Below are positions 33,969 through 45,175 of a stretch of DNA of 64,000 nt, piece after piece. The notes under the pieces are model-generated. The model was not told the origin of the DNA. It saw only the letters and a program-made list of their open reading frames with translations, and made no database searches. A program made the translations under genes and the position numbers. Where the stretch lies: positions 13,611,594-13,675,593 of the forward strand of contig OX419336.1 of NCBI GenBank assembly GCA_948470475.1, given 5' to 3'. Source of the DNA: Galaxea fascicularis (Eukaryota > Cnidaria > Anthozoa > Scleractinia > Euphylliidae). Each line of letters starts with the position of its first letter. Within the stretch, counting starts at the first letter, position 1.

Positions 33969-34150
33969 GGTAAGGCTAGTCAATATCAAGATGAGAAAAT
34001 GCAACACAAACACTTCACAGTGATGTTATTATGAGTATGTATTTATTTTTACATAATTTTTGATGTAATCAACTTTGATTTATATATATATATAGTCGAG
34101 TGTAAGATAATGAAACAAGAACCAAACTTCTAACTGCTCCGTCTTTAATA

Positions 34151-34184
34151 CGACGTTTCGGGTTTCGGCCTTCGGCCTTCTTCA
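34151..34184 (-). ncRNA. Hammerhead-like motif of the Penelope 3' end
   Basis: Minus strand reads CTGAAGA, a short GGCC/GGCC stem, then GAAAC, with a second GAAACGTC downstream. This is the CUGANGA...GAAA core with a minimal stem II. It is similar to the copy at 52601-52627. Confidence 0.45.
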
Positions 34185-34408
34185 GATGTGGAACTACTTA
34201 GTTTACAGATAAAAAATAAATAAAAAAGTTAAAAATCATAGTGAGTTTACAAATCAGCAGCAATTTATACTAAACGTAAAACATGTATGTAAAGGAAGTT
34301 ACATAATATAATACAAAAGATACAATAATGGTGACAGGCAAGAATGCATATACGGCAAAATTACCACAATAAGTAGCCAAGAATTTAATTACGCGATATA
34401 GTAATACA

Positions 34409-34866
34409 CTAATAAAGTATTATAGCGGACACGATTTTTGGATCTAAATTCACGTCTTCTATTGAGACAGTGAGGATTAAGTGTGCACAGTTCAGCGGTC
34501 CAATAGGCTTCTCTTGTGAGTACCAATTTATCAATATAAAAGCTGCATGGCTCGTAATTTTCTCAATGACAATAAAGCTAATTTCAGAAATCACATGTTT
34601 GGTACAATTGAAGTGAACTGCAAGCTCACACGTTTCTTTGTTTGTGAGCATGGACGACTTGTGATTGCGGAAACATACTTTAAATTCCATTTATTACGGG
34701 ATGCCAAGTAAACAACACCCTTGGAAGAGCAAGACATGTTCTGATTAATCTTATATGTTCGGCCTGTGGAAAAGCTTTTAAAGTTAGAATCTTGAATTAA
34801 AAAATTCTTACAAAGATCACATCTAGAAGAGCACTTAAAACACCCTCTCGTTACGCTCTCTGCCTG
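34409..34866 (-). pseudogene. Penelope GIY-YIG endonuclease fragment, frameshifted
   Basis: Two minus-strand frames overlap. The first has RGCFKCSSRCDLCKNFL, the Cys cluster upstream of the nuclease, then GVVYLASRNKWNLKYVS, a degenerate GIY..YIG core. The second continues EFKVCFRNHKSSMLTN and LAVHFN. In Penelope elements this endonuclease nicks the target for primed reverse transcription. Substitutions in the core and the frame change make it inactive. Confidence 0.75.
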
Positions 34867-34867
34867 A

Positions 34868-36203
34868 TTACTGTATTTACCCGTGTATAATGCCCACCCT
34901 AATTTTGACCACTTCTTTCCAAAAAAAAAATGCACAAAGACCATTTATCACCACTTCATTTTTTTCTATTTAATCAACTAGAACTGGGAATTCACCACTC
35001 AAGACATTTACAACTATTTCTTATAACTGTTTGCAACAAACTTACCGAGCATACACTTAAAAGACCAACTTACAATATGGTCTGCTCAATAAAACGTTTA
35101 AAAAATGTCATAACTTATGTAAATGTACTTAAACCTAAATTCAGAACTGATATTACCATAACAGCAGTTAATAAACACTTAAAATGTTTTAACCTGAATA
35201 TTTTCTACTCACAGCACTACTGGTAGCTTGCATATCTTTGCATGTATTCATAGACAACTAAAATGTTCAGTTCTTTACACAATGAAACCTTCAAAATCTG
35301 ACTGGTGACTGGTGTTGTTGAGTCTGAAGCAAATAGGTTTTCAATGAACGAATCATCAAGTCCATCAGTGTCCTTGGTTGAATTGTAAACTAAATCATCT
35401 TGTGATCCATCCAAATTGTTTGTAATTCCACGCTTGCAAAATCCATGAACAGATAAGTTCCTCTGAGGGCTTCTTTTGTCGTCCAGAGGCAGTAAATTCG
35501 TGAATGCCATCAGCCATCCACTGCATCCATTTCTTTCGGACTCCATCTTTGAACAGTTTGTTCAAAGATACATCAAGCGGCTGAAGGAGTGAAGTTAATC
35601 CGCCTGGAATAAAAGCAAGTTCAGTGTTCTCACGTTTAAACAACGCTTTCACGGTATCTGTCACACGGGCTTCAAACGAGTCAAACACAAGCAGGCTTCT
35701 TCTCCTCCCCAGGCCACCGAGCCACAAACGCACTTTCATTTGCTCTGAATCCGTCCATCCTTTCTCCTAGGCAGAAACTCTGTGTTTGTTGTTGATCTTA
35801 GGAATAGTTTTCGTCTTGAATATTACCATTGGTTTAAGTTTTGAACCATCTCCACAGCACACCAACACGACTGTAACTTGATTCTTCTCGTTTCCTGTGG
35901 TGCGGAATTTAATGGTCTTCTCTCCAGTGTTGTTGATCGTACGGTTTGGCAGCATGTCGAATGTGAGAGGAGTCTCGTCCATGTTAGCGATGAGATGCAA
36001 TGGGTAGCTGGTAGTTTATTATACTGAGTTTATTAAAAGCCAATTACTGCAAAGCTTTTGTTTTGTTTTGTATTCTCGATTACCATAATTATGCTAATGA
36101 GAACGTGACCAAACAATGGAATCCATGTATAATACGCACCATGGATTTGAAGGTCAATTTCCCCCCAAAAAAGTGCGCATTATACATGGCTAAATACGGT
36201 AAC
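34868..36203 (-). mobile_element. pogo/Tigger-like DNA transposon, internally deleted
   Basis: TIRs CTGTATTTACCCGTGTATAA (left) and the inverse of a related text, CCGTATTTAGCCATGTATAA (right), are flanked by TA on both sides. It sits in the Penelope coding region. At about 1.33 kb it is shorter than a full element because the DNA-binding part is missing. Confidence 0.8.
35281..36000 (-). pseudogene. Tigger/pogo DDE transposase, partial
   Basis: Minus-strand frames hold MDETPLTFDMLPNRTIN (first catalytic Asp) and VCCGDGSKLKPMVIFK; after a break near 35765 come LLVFDSFEARVTD (second Asp) and AFIPGGLTSLLQPLDVSLNK (third Asp region). This is the DDE_1 superfamily. The CENP-B-like helix-turn-helix N-terminus is absent, and frameshifts lie near 35760 and 35450. 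It is non-functional; related full copies would cut and paste at TA sites. Confidence 0.85.
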
Positions 36204-36500
36204 TCCACTAACCCCACAAAATTTAGATGGTGCTAAAATGTCTTTGAGGTTTTTGGTACGACAATATGCTGGAAAAATCGATTTAGATGGAAACATTTCT
36301 AATAATTTAGGCGACGATCTTAAAAGATGAGCATGCTTTTGGATAACCTTCTGAATGTCGAGGAGGATAGGGCTGTAGTCCATGACTAACAGGAAATTTT
36401 TTTTGTCAGCCTTGACCTTTTTCTTAAGGCCTTGCGCATGGTGTTGGTTACCACGTGCGTAACATTTTGGGTGACATTGCAAAACTCTTAATTTTGGCAC
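36203..36500 (-). pseudogene. Penelope RT C-terminal fragment
   Basis: Minus-strand text includes KVIQKHAHLLRSSPKLLEMF and RTKNLKDILAPSKF, the linker that in Penelope proteins joins the reverse transcriptase thumb region to the GIY-YIG domain. The catalytic RT palm (YADD) lies upstream of the truncation and is missing. The fragment stops at the Tigger end and its reading resumes at about 34866 on the other side with NQAESVTRGC. Retrotransposition by this copy is impossible. Confidence 0.75.
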
Positions 36501-36839
36501 TTACAAAAATCTTAAGAGCATAATTCCCACAGGAAAATAATGTACAATGTATGTGCATCCATAAACGATGTTTTTTCTTAACTAACTTGACGGTAATTGA
36601 AGATCTGGTATCAAAGAAAAATCAACTCAAAATTTTCCCTCTTTATAGTGAAGAACGCACTCAACTCTTTCACCTTTATTTTCCTTCTGAAAGAAAGATC
36701 GCCAAATATTATAGTTAAATTACAATGCTCATAGGTTGTGTTTACGTTTGTTATTCAGTTGTTTCCCATTCATCGAAGGGTTAAGGAGAAATTATTTCAA
36801 ATGAAATGTCACTCTTATTCGCCGCAAAAGCATCTCATC
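36501..36839. other. No gene seen
   Basis: AT-rich DNA between the truncated Penelope 5' side and the minisatellite-armed repeat. Confidence 0.4.
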
Positions 36840-38165
36840 GTCGTGGTTGATTTCGTGCCTTTCATGCCCGTTCCTTCCGTTCCTAGGTGACGTAAATTCG
36901 TTCCCTTTATCGTTCCCTGTCAGTACAATCAAGCCCGCCGTTCCCTATCGTTCCTAGCTGTCGAGCCTTTCCGTTCTTTTCGTGCCCACATGGCTCTACT
37001 CAGCGTTCCTTTCACCAATGTACTGACTGATCGCGCTCTATCGTGCCAGAACGATGTGAGGAACGATGGGGAAGATTCGATCAACTTCAGGAAATATTAC
37101 ACTGAACGCAGAACTATTTTGCGTTAAGCTTTAGACTTGCACCAAGTTGATCTCTTTGTATCAGTAATACGGGGTAAAATTTTATCCGTAACCGAAAGCA
37201 AGTGGTCAGCAAGTTTTATTGAGGCCGCGAAACAACCGAGCGGGCGATTAAGTCCAGACAAAACAAAACAGTACGATCCAAACAATTTGAGTCCGTTAAT
37301 TATTTTTGAACAATCCAACCGCGATTAATTAAGTTCGTACCTGTTTACACTTCTTCTCCATATACTAAATTTAAAATTATCCCCAAAAGCATGGTATAAA
37401 CCTAATCGACATTTAGTGCACGAGACACCGGGTAAGTGTTATATATATTTTAAGCACTCAAACCCTGTCCCCGTGAGAACACACGCTTAGGCCTAGAATT
37501 TCTTTTTCTTTTTACTTTGTTAGTCAAGCTTAATCAACTCTCCTAGTTGGATTGAATTTAACCTTCAGGAACACAAAATGTCGATTGCAAGCAGATTTAA
37601 TCAGCGTAAGCGCTAAATTGGCTTTCTACGATAGACGTGTTGGCGCCAGCAAGACGCAAAATTGATGAGACTTTCATAAACACGTCATTCACAATACATT
37701 ATTGATCAAAGTAAAAACCAGTGGTAATCCTCACCTGGTGGAGACTTTTAGATCTTGGGGAAATTCGATCAGTTTGACTGTGATCACCCTTTTATACTTT
37801 TATACTACAGTCTCGTGCAAGTTAGTCCACTAATCGAAGAAAAACTACATGAGCATGTTGAATGGCACGTAGACAAGTTAAGTGGGTTCCCAAAAGAATT
37901 TATTGAGACATGTATGATTTCTAATTGAAAACTTTTTATTTCTGTCTCCTTTCTTCAGGGGAAAAAGGCACGAAAAGAACGATTAAGGGCATGATATGAA
38001 CGATAGTAAAATAAGGCACGATAGGAACGATGGCACGGTAGGAACGATTTAGGGCACGATCAGAGAACGGTGCAAGGCACTAAATACAAGACACGACCAA
38101 GGAACGTTAAATGGCACGACAGGCACGATATTTGAAAGTGGTGTGCCAGGGGCACGGAACGCACG
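36840..38165. mobile_element. Foldback-like repeat with minisatellite arms
   Basis: The left arm (about 36840-37075) is rich in CGTTCC, CGTGCC and ATCGTTCCTA; the right arm (about 37975-38165) is rich in the complements GGCACGA, GGAACGAT and AACGATAGG, with units of about 17-20 bp. About 900 bp of unrecognised spacer lie between. Inverted minisatellite arms around a unique centre are the hallmark of foldback elements. Exact ends and target duplication could not be set by eye. Confidence 0.5.
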
Positions 38166-38471
38166 ATGTGCCGTTTTGTTACACCGGAAGTGCCGATTTT
38201 TGACCGTTTTTCGAAATTCATTTTCTTCTTACCTCGCACTGGTGAACTCTACGTGGTTGCAATAAAAAAATTAACAATGTTTTATCTTCTCTCTAAACAT
38301 GTCCAGGTAAACTATAAACTAAATGAGCTCCTGTGGTTGATAAAATTCAGTCCAACACAAGTGATTAGTAAAATATAGGTGTGATAAGCAACACTGTGCG
38401 CAAGGCCTTCAGGAGTTCTGATCTTTCAATACTAAGCGCCCTATCAAATTGTTTGTGTACTAAATCTGCGC

Positions 38472-38690
38472 TTAGCCCTGGGATTTAAGATACCCTTTGT
38501 ATTCAACACACCTCTTCTTGAGAAATTCATCGGTGGAACAATTGCATCTAACTTGTAAAGCAACCCCATAGGGAATCGCCCTTTTACAGTGTGCCGGGTG
38601 AGAACTAGAAAAAGGTAAATAAAGATGGCTATCGGTAGGCTTAGCATAAATATCTGTAATAATGAGCCCATTTTGAAGGTGGGTGGCTAT
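38472..38690 (-). pseudogene. Penelope RT fragment forming the C-terminal half of a chimeric ORF
   Basis: Minus strand TDIYAKPTDSHLYLPFSSSH and HCKRAIPYGVALQVR are the conserved Penelope RT segment after the catalytic palm, ending KGYLKSQG. It is fused in frame to the Tc1 transposase text that precedes it, giving one 162-residue open frame (38960 to 38472). There is no sign that the fusion is expressed. Confidence 0.75.
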
Positions 38691-38952
38691 GGGATTGAGG
38701 TTAGGGCTCTTGGGAGGCATCTTCCACCAGTGAATCCCACTTGATTCCATGTATTCTTTCCCCAGCCTGCTGGTGTGTTTCGGGTCATTGTCCTGTTGGA
38801 ATCTGTGGCCATCAGGAAATGTCGCTTGGATAAAAGGAAGCAGAGTTCTGCCAAGAATTCCTTCAATGTAAAACTTGGCGTCCATGTTTCCGGTAAACAC
38901 GAGGACCCTCGTTGCACCGCGCTTCGAAATCCCATTGAGACCTGAAAAAAAA
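38691..38952 (-). pseudogene. Tc1-like transposase fragment (N-terminal half of the chimeric ORF)
   Basis: Minus strand reads SKRGATRVLVFTGNMDAKFY, then QQDNDPKHTS (second catalytic Asp, about residue 57) and PPKSPNLNPI, the motif before the third acidic residue, where the frame jumps to Penelope text. The catalytic Glu that follows in intact Tc1 enzymes is lost. A TTTTTTTTCAG sits directly upstream on the minus strand and would act as a splice acceptor. Confidence 0.8.
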
Positions 38953-39024
38953 ATTAGCATTTAAAACAACCAATAGATGACAAGGATTTGATCCGTTTTA
39001 AAGAATAGAGGCTTAAGCTTACGC

Positions 39025-39032
39025 TATATAAA
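39025..39032 (+). promoter_or_regulatory. Candidate TATA box
   Basis: TATATAAA at 39025-39032, about 80 bp before the ATG at 39112, in a suitable place for the BEN-like gene. Supported only by motif and position. Confidence 0.35.
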
Positions 39033-40014
39033 CTGTCTATCCTTACCAGTAGCCCATAGTCAGTCTTACCAACTTGCTAGACTAGCTACAATCCAGCATC
39101 AATAGCTCAAAATGACTTTAAGACAGTTGTGCCGAAGCACTCAAATCCCGTCAATGGCTCTCTATCATTTCGTTGCTGAAGAGAAAATGGGCATTGCCAC
39201 ACCCAGACTCGTTCTCGAGAAGGACCAAATTGCTGTAGGTAACCTTTTTACCATAAACTGGGAGGGCAACAGATTTCCAGCCACAATTCTTGCGCTAAGT
39301 GGTAAGTAGATGTTATGTCTATTTTGTTTAGAGTTTGTTGACGCTTAATTACATTATGTACCCGTGTCTATTTATCCAATCCTTACCTTCTGCTTGTTTA
39401 TCTTTCACTGCAGATAATTCCAAGGTGCTGAACGAGATGGATCTCGCCTGATCTAATGAAAATTTAAAATCGAACACAGAACCGCTCAAGAAAAAACCTT
39501 GTTCCGTAAGTAAAGATCTCTGTTATATCACAGTCAATTACGAATCTCCTTAGTTTCAAAAGGAATGCCTGCCTGTTGTTGTGTGCAGTTTTAAATGCAT
39601 CAAAGTCAATCAAGGATCTAGCATTTGTGCACATACATGTATCGTAATTTCTGTCACGAAGGATTCGTAGATTTAGCCCACTCCAGTGTAACTTAATTAA
39701 CGATGTTTGAAATGAGCGCGTGCTCATGGTATATTATTGTTACGTGTTCCACTAGTCATGTATGGTATGTTCTCAGATCACGCTGTTTCAATTCTGATCT
39801 GTAAAGGCCAATTTACACCATTTAACCACGTACAACATTTTCAAAATTAAATATAGAAAAGTTTGCACCGGGATTTTTGGAGCAAAAGTTCTAACAAACA
39901 GTAAACAAATATTTTAGCTGTCCTGCGCTTTGGGGAAACTTTCTAACTAGATCAGTAAGTGTTTTTCGCGGCAACAGACAAAGTCGTACTGTGTAAATCG
40001 GCCTAGTTTAAGAG

Positions 40015-40275
40015 TCTGTACTTTGCTACCTTCTTTCTCACATCAAATTGAGTGTTTTGAAATGGAAAAAAATGTTCCGTGCTTGTGATTCTACTAGTCA
40101 GTCTGTACATGTATTTTGCTACCTTCTTTATCATACCAAATTAAATTGAGCGGCTTAAAAAAAAAGCAAACAACAACAACAAAACCATGTTGCATGCTTG
40201 TGATACTAGTAGTGTGTAAGCATTTCGTTACCTTCTTAAACGCATCAAATTAAGTGTTTTTAAATAGAAAAAAAG
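40015..40275 (+). repeat. Three diverged units of about 95 bp in intron 3
   Basis: Units share TTTGCTACCTTCTT, CATCAAATT, AGTGTTTT and GTGCTTGTGAT.CTAGTAG. They lie wholly inside the intron between exons 3 and 2-side flanking DNA of the BEN-like gene. Confidence 0.65.
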
Positions 40276-41317
40276 CAAAAGTCAAAGTTCTTAGTGATTA
40301 CTCAAATCCCTTTGTAATTCACATAGCGTGTGTTTCTCAGTTTGTTAACAAAGAAGTCGTTTTACTTGGTTTTAGGAGAAAAAGAACACCGAAGTTGGCA
40401 AGAAGAAGCAGGTAACAATTTTCTTATTGATCGCAATCGAATTCGTTTACAAACTGCTTTGTAAAGAAGGCGGCCCGCCTTTAGTTAAGAGCTATTGTTA
40501 AGTGCTATCTCACCTCCAGTTTGATTGACACTACCGTCCCTTAACAAACAACAACATTTTTCACTAATTAAAGTGATTCCAAAAATACCTGTTTAGGTTT
40601 TAAGTGAAAAAAGATGTTATAGTTAAAATTGCAGAAGATCATCGTGAAGTATAGGGGTGGCAAAGTGTCTTTCAAAAAACCTGGCTCACGCAAATATTTT
40701 GGCGGTCTCTTTCACCAGTCTCGCAGTCTTGTCTTTAAGCATTAACAGTGTGTCTTGCAGTCTCAAACTTATCTGAACGTCTTTAGAGAATGATGACTTC
40801 TCGCTCATGCATTTAAAACATTGGGCTTACTTTTTATTTACCATTCACAAGTATGAACGTCATCAAACTGCCGTAGTGTCTTTAAGTAATTGACTTACAT
40901 GTAGTGTATTTTAACTTCAAAGTTTCGCCCTTTCTGGTTTCTAGGACAAAAGCAAGTCAAAGAAAAAAACACACGAAACTAAAAAGGACGAATGCCGCGT
41001 ATTAATTGCTATTGACCCGGTGTCCCCCCAAGTCATTTCCGATCAGGAAGAAATTGAGCAGGTAACTATACAGTCACGTTTACTGAAAAATGTGCATAGC
41101 CTATTGAATCTTGCGCTTTTTTACGCCGAGTCTTTATGCCCGGCAGCCAGGAAAATTTCACTGAAAGCTTCCTTCAAGTTTCTTGATAGTATTAAATGTT
41201 TCTTTAGCTTTTGTCAAGGGACTGTAAAAATTATTTTGGTATCCGAACGTGGGCACACTGTGAAAAATCTCTCGACACTTAGCACAATTTGGCTCAACTG
41301 AGAACCGAATAGTGAAA

Positions 41318-41690
41318 CATTCAGTTAACAAACTCGTACTGAAAGCCTCATTTAAACCTATTGAAAGAATTCTATTTCTTTAGAAATGTCAAGCGATCCT
41401 TAAAATTATTTCGGTTTTACTTAAGACGAATTTACCGAGGTTGTGTATACTATCACATTCCTCAGTATCTGTGACATCAGACTGCCGGTCACAGTCTCAC
41501 TTAGGCTAAATGCACGGCAGTCAGAAATATTTACCGCATTCGGACATTCAGTTAACAAATAAGGAATGAAAGCCTCGTTTAAACCTATTCAAAATATACT
41601 ATCAATAGGTTTGAATGAGGATTTCAGTCGGAATTCGGTTGACATTCAGATAACAAATTCGGACTGAACACCTCATTTAAACCTGTGTGT
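41318..41690. repeat. Direct and inverted copies of a 45-bp unit in intron 4
   Basis: CATTCAGTTAACAAA...GAAAGCCTCATTTAAACC occurs directly at about 41318, 41548 and 41645, and inverted at about 41608-41650 (AATAGGTTTGAATGAGG), making a hairpin at 41575-41635. Confidence 0.65.
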
Positions 41691-41973
41691 TAAAACATGT
41701 GTGTTTTTCTTAGGATGTCTAAGTGTTCCATCCTGGATGTACGTCCACTCCTCCTCCTTCTCCTCCTCCTCCAAGTCCTCCAACCTCATGGCTGCCCGCA
41801 GCTCCAAACCTCCCAGTGCAATCACTTCTAAGGGAGCTTATCGACGAGGACCTGCAGGAGTTCTCACATGAACAAAAATTTAACCTTCTACTAGACAATC
41901 AAGAAGCGACTTTAAAGTTAATGGCAAATTTTATGAGGGAAACCCAGGAATTCAGGGAATTAGTTACAAATTT

Positions 41974-42424
41974 ATGAGGGAAAAAAGGGAAAGGAAATGT
42001 TGTGGGTGTCGCTGCATAAAGGAAAGGGTTAGGGTTTCGCCAAAACCATATTCGGGAAGGTTAACTACGATTTCGACTGGGGACTTTGGGGATGGTATGG
42101 CTAAGGGCAGTAGGGATGATGCAATTTCTTCTGGTAGTTCTAATTTAGTAGGGGATAGCTTTTTGCAGGAGGCAGTTCAAATCAAAAGTGGGAGCTCTAG
42201 TGTGGGGAATTTTGCCAAGAAAGTTGTTGAAACTATTTTTCAACCTGGGGAACTTGAAGGCCGAAAATGTTATTAGATCAAGGGAAGCTGGGTACAGTTA
42301 GAATGTGTTTAATTTGTATCCTTGCGGACAAGCACAGGAAGATGTCCAGTGGCGCAAGTGCATTGTCGCGATAGACGAGTTTTTAGGGCAAAGGGAAAAG
42401 GTAATAGGCAACAATAATTTTTGA
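41974..42424 (+). pseudogene. BEN-like C-terminal region following the five-exon gene
   Basis: A frame overlapping the exon 5 stop reads SFLQEAVQIKSGSSSVGNFA and KKVVETIFQPGELEG. After a shift near 42270 it continues AGYS then stop, and NVFNLYPCGQAQEDVQWRKC with AIDEFL. The order 'F..eEL.G ... yv......W..C...id.fLr' resembles the C-terminal half of BEN domains, which bind DNA or chromatin proteins. It is likely the last part of the same ancestral protein, now out of frame. Confidence 0.4.
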
Positions 42425-42704
42425 GAAATCTTGGGCTCATGAAAAGGTAGTTAATTATAAATTAAGTTTTACGAATTGTAGAATTTTATTTGGTTTGAAC
42501 TACATGTTTTCTCCAAGGAAAAGTTCTTTACCTGTCATTGTCAAATGCTTCATTGACTTATGTTTTCAAATATACTGTTTTACGAAAATGTTTTAGGTTT
42601 TTCCTTATCAGTATTGACCTTGAAAGACATGAAACAGTTTATAGTATGCCTGCCTAGGATTTTTAGTATAAGTAGTAGTAGTATACAGTATCGATTGTAA
42701 TAGT

Positions 42705-42710
42705 AATAAA
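42705..42710 (+). terminator. Candidate poly(A) signal
   Basis: AATAAA about 280 bp downstream of the BEN-like region end, followed by T/G-rich DNA. It is plausible for the five-exon gene transcript. Confidence 0.35.
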
Positions 42711-43633
42711 CATGTATTGCAAAACTGGAGCAACATTTTATTAATATTTACCATTTCCTGTTGAATTGCTCAGTTTTCGAACTATATTTCTCGGCTAACC
42801 CTTAAATGAACAGCCCCATTTCACTTGCCACTTATGGCCTAGCTTGGCGAGGAATACTTCTTTTAGATTTTCTAGTCACCGAAAAGAATCCTTTCGATGC
42901 GTTCAGAACGATCTTCCCGATCACGTGTGTTTGTTATCAAACGTGTAGTTAGTCACGTTTTCGATTTGTTATGTAATCAAAGTCGCAAACAAAAAATTTG
43001 CAAAGTGATTTTATCACTGGTTGATGTTTCAATTACGAGTACTTATATTCAAAACTTTTCGTCTGTAATGGCAACATCTACGTTCGAGTTTAAGTTTCTT
43101 CATTAGTAATGAGAACAATGAATTCCAGTTCAATGGATTCGCACAGGCAAGAAATGCAACTTCAATGCACCGACGAATAACTGAGTAATCGGAGAAAGAT
43201 TGAAACTTTACCAAGCGCTTTCCATAACGGATCAGCTTCTTCAATTCTGGCAATAGTACCGATCTTGCAAAGAAAGTTTCGTTTGAATTTGCTCGCACGT
43301 ATGCAACATGGAAATTCAACACGCTAAGAGCCTAAAACTACATGTGTTTCACCGACCGGTGCGACGCAACGTTCCACAATACTTCGTTAAGGTCTTGACA
43401 TTCGTTTCTTCAGACACGTAACTTCTTCTTTTCATGATTCCAGTTCCATTAAAGTTCTTCGTATGTAAATGATAATGTTGAATATAGCGAAGAAAACTTC
43501 AATTCAAAACCTCTGCATGCTGTATTAGCGGGAACTACATTTGTAGCAACAAATGTGTCGCGAGAAATTAATCATTTCCTCGAAAGCCAATTGCTTGTAG
43601 TCCAGGAGCTGAGACCGGAAAAAAGGGGTTTCA
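42711..43633. other. No gene seen
   Basis: A minus-strand open frame at 43029-43322 starts MLNFHVAYVRANSNE but shows no known domain, no splice context and no neighbour support. The rest is featureless. Confidence 0.4.
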
Positions 43634-44150
43634 CTCTCCCATCACCACAGAAAAGGACTGATAACGGATTTTGAGAGAACAACACCTCCTGAATAACGCT
43701 AGGCAGTTCGTAGGGTTGATTTGTGGTACAGGTTTTAAGTTAAGGGGGTGTTTTCTGATGTCACTGTAAATCTCACATGAAGGCGAGGTTACCAAGCTGA
43801 TGGGCATTTTCTGATGAGTTTTTTGCTAAAAGTGTCCCGGCATGACTCTAAAGTTTGTGTTAACGTTATCTGAGGATACAAGAAATACCGCTGTGGTGAT
43901 AACTTAGGTCACGTGACCTACCACATGACACAAGACAAATAAAACAGGTGTTGTATTACTGGTAGACAGTTCTCTTTACTTTTTTCATGGTACGGCACAC
44001 TTAACAGAGTGTTAAGGTTATTAAATTCAAATTCACCTGCAACCTAATGTATCTTTTGGGCAAGAAAAAACTTCATTTCTCCTTCCTATGCTTCCTGTTT
44101 AGATTTTGGGTTCCGTGAGACACCGCAGGCATCCTGGTCAATTGTAGGTA
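43634..44150 (+). repeat. Left TIR of the Academ-like element
   Basis: 517 bp. The inner part (43890-44150, GGTCACGTGACC ... TCCTGGTCAATTGTA) pairs with 49566-49820. The outer part (43634-43860) pairs with 52228-52444. GGTCACGTGACC at 43909-43920 is itself a perfect palindrome. Confidence 0.9.
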
Positions 44151-44185
44151 AGTAAGTAAGTAATTAAAGACTGTAAAGACTTAAT

Positions 44186-45130
44186 TAATGGTAATGGTAA
44201 TGACTTTATTTTAAGAGGGTAGCACGTAACAGTTTAAGTATAACTGATGACCCTGTGGCCCTCTATAAAGTAATCTAGTCAATACACAAGATTAACATAA
44301 ATGAAAGTAATAATAAGGTGATATATATATAAGTTAAAAACATATTAAAAGAGTACATATATACATCATAATCTTAATAATAAAAACATACAAAAATTTC
44401 ATTATCCAAATTACTATTTTGTTTACTAAGTAAATTGTTTATAACTTTTCTTTTTCTTTTTAATGCTGCAACATTGAATGGATCAGACAGAACCCTAGAA
44501 ATTGTCTGGCATTAACCCAGCCCACTAGAAATATTCTCTTTTGATAAAACCACACTTAAGAGCCTCGATTCCATGTATTGTGATGAAATCGAGGCTGATG
44601 AAATCCAATATGGCCACGCCCATGGCTTGATGTGGTCTGTAAGTATCTGGAAAGTTTATTCATAGATTTCTTCTTTTGTATCTCAACCAAGCAATTTCTA
44701 TCTTGGTAAAGCCACTTATAAGCTAATTTTGCCGACAGTATTCTAATAATTTTCCATTTTTTGTACCGAAATGATATTTTTTCTCGTCACTTTTTTGACA
44801 AAACCAGACTTCTTTATTATTATAACTGGAGTATGTTATGGTTTAAAGCATTTTGAAATGTATCGTATGAATACCGTGGAATGCTTTTTGCTAAGTAGCA
44901 AGATATTATAGTGATGGTAATTTTAACGAAAAATTGCACCGTGTAGTTCTTTCAGTTTAGTACTCAGAGTATTCCACGGTTCTTTCTTGTTAGAAAGGAC
45001 AAAAGACATTCTCATTGTGTTGTTAACAGTGTAGGATGTGACCAATCTCTGAGAAATATAAGACCGGTAGGAGTTCGAGTCATTTGTTGTTAGAATGAGC
45101 ATAGTTCGAGTGCTAAAAAAGCAAATGAAG
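44186..45130 (-). mobile_element. 5'-truncated LINE tail (CR1/L2-like)
   Basis: The minus strand ends in (ATTACC)n after AATAAAGTC, a microsatellite-type 3' end typical of CR1/L2 LINEs, at 44186-44210. The inner part has no coding sequence left, and the 5' boundary near 45130 is a guess. It lies in the leader/intron region of the Academ-like gene. Confidence 0.5.
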
Positions 45131-45175
45131 TAAACCCTTGCAAATACGTGTTTAATTTTTGCTTTTCATGTTAGC

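Larger units (their letters stand above)
34097..36500 (-). mobile_element. Penelope-like retroelement, 5'-truncated, split by a Tigger
   Basis: On the minus strand an RT C-terminal part (36500 to 36204), the Tigger, a GIY-YIG endonuclease part (34866 to 34409), and a 3' end with a hammerhead-like motif abut a (TA)n tract at 34080-34096. RT followed by GIY-YIG is the defining Penelope layout. The 3' noncoding part (34097-34400) has an inverse relative at 52470-52690. Confidence 0.8.
39112..41977 (+). pseudogene. Host-like five-exon gene with two nonsense codons
   Basis: Exons 39112-39301, 39414-39505, 40376-40411, 40945-41061 and 41714-41977 all have AG/GT borders, and phases add up exactly. 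Exon 1 encodes IAVGNLFTINWEGNRFPATI, a small beta-rich domain. Exons 2-4 are Lys-rich (EPLKKKPCS, KSKKKTHETKK) and end in SPQVISDQEEIEQ. Exon 5 has a Pro-rich stretch and a helical end (LIDEDLQEFSHEQKF). In-frame stops are TGA at 39447-39449 (exon 2) and TAA at 41720-41722 (exon 5). Both fit single C-to-T changes. Function unknown; the style is that of a repeated cnidarian gene. Confidence 0.6.

Noticed and set aside
43029..43322. 97-codon minus-strand frame MLNFHVAYV...
   Set aside because: No recognisable domain and no neighbouring exons.
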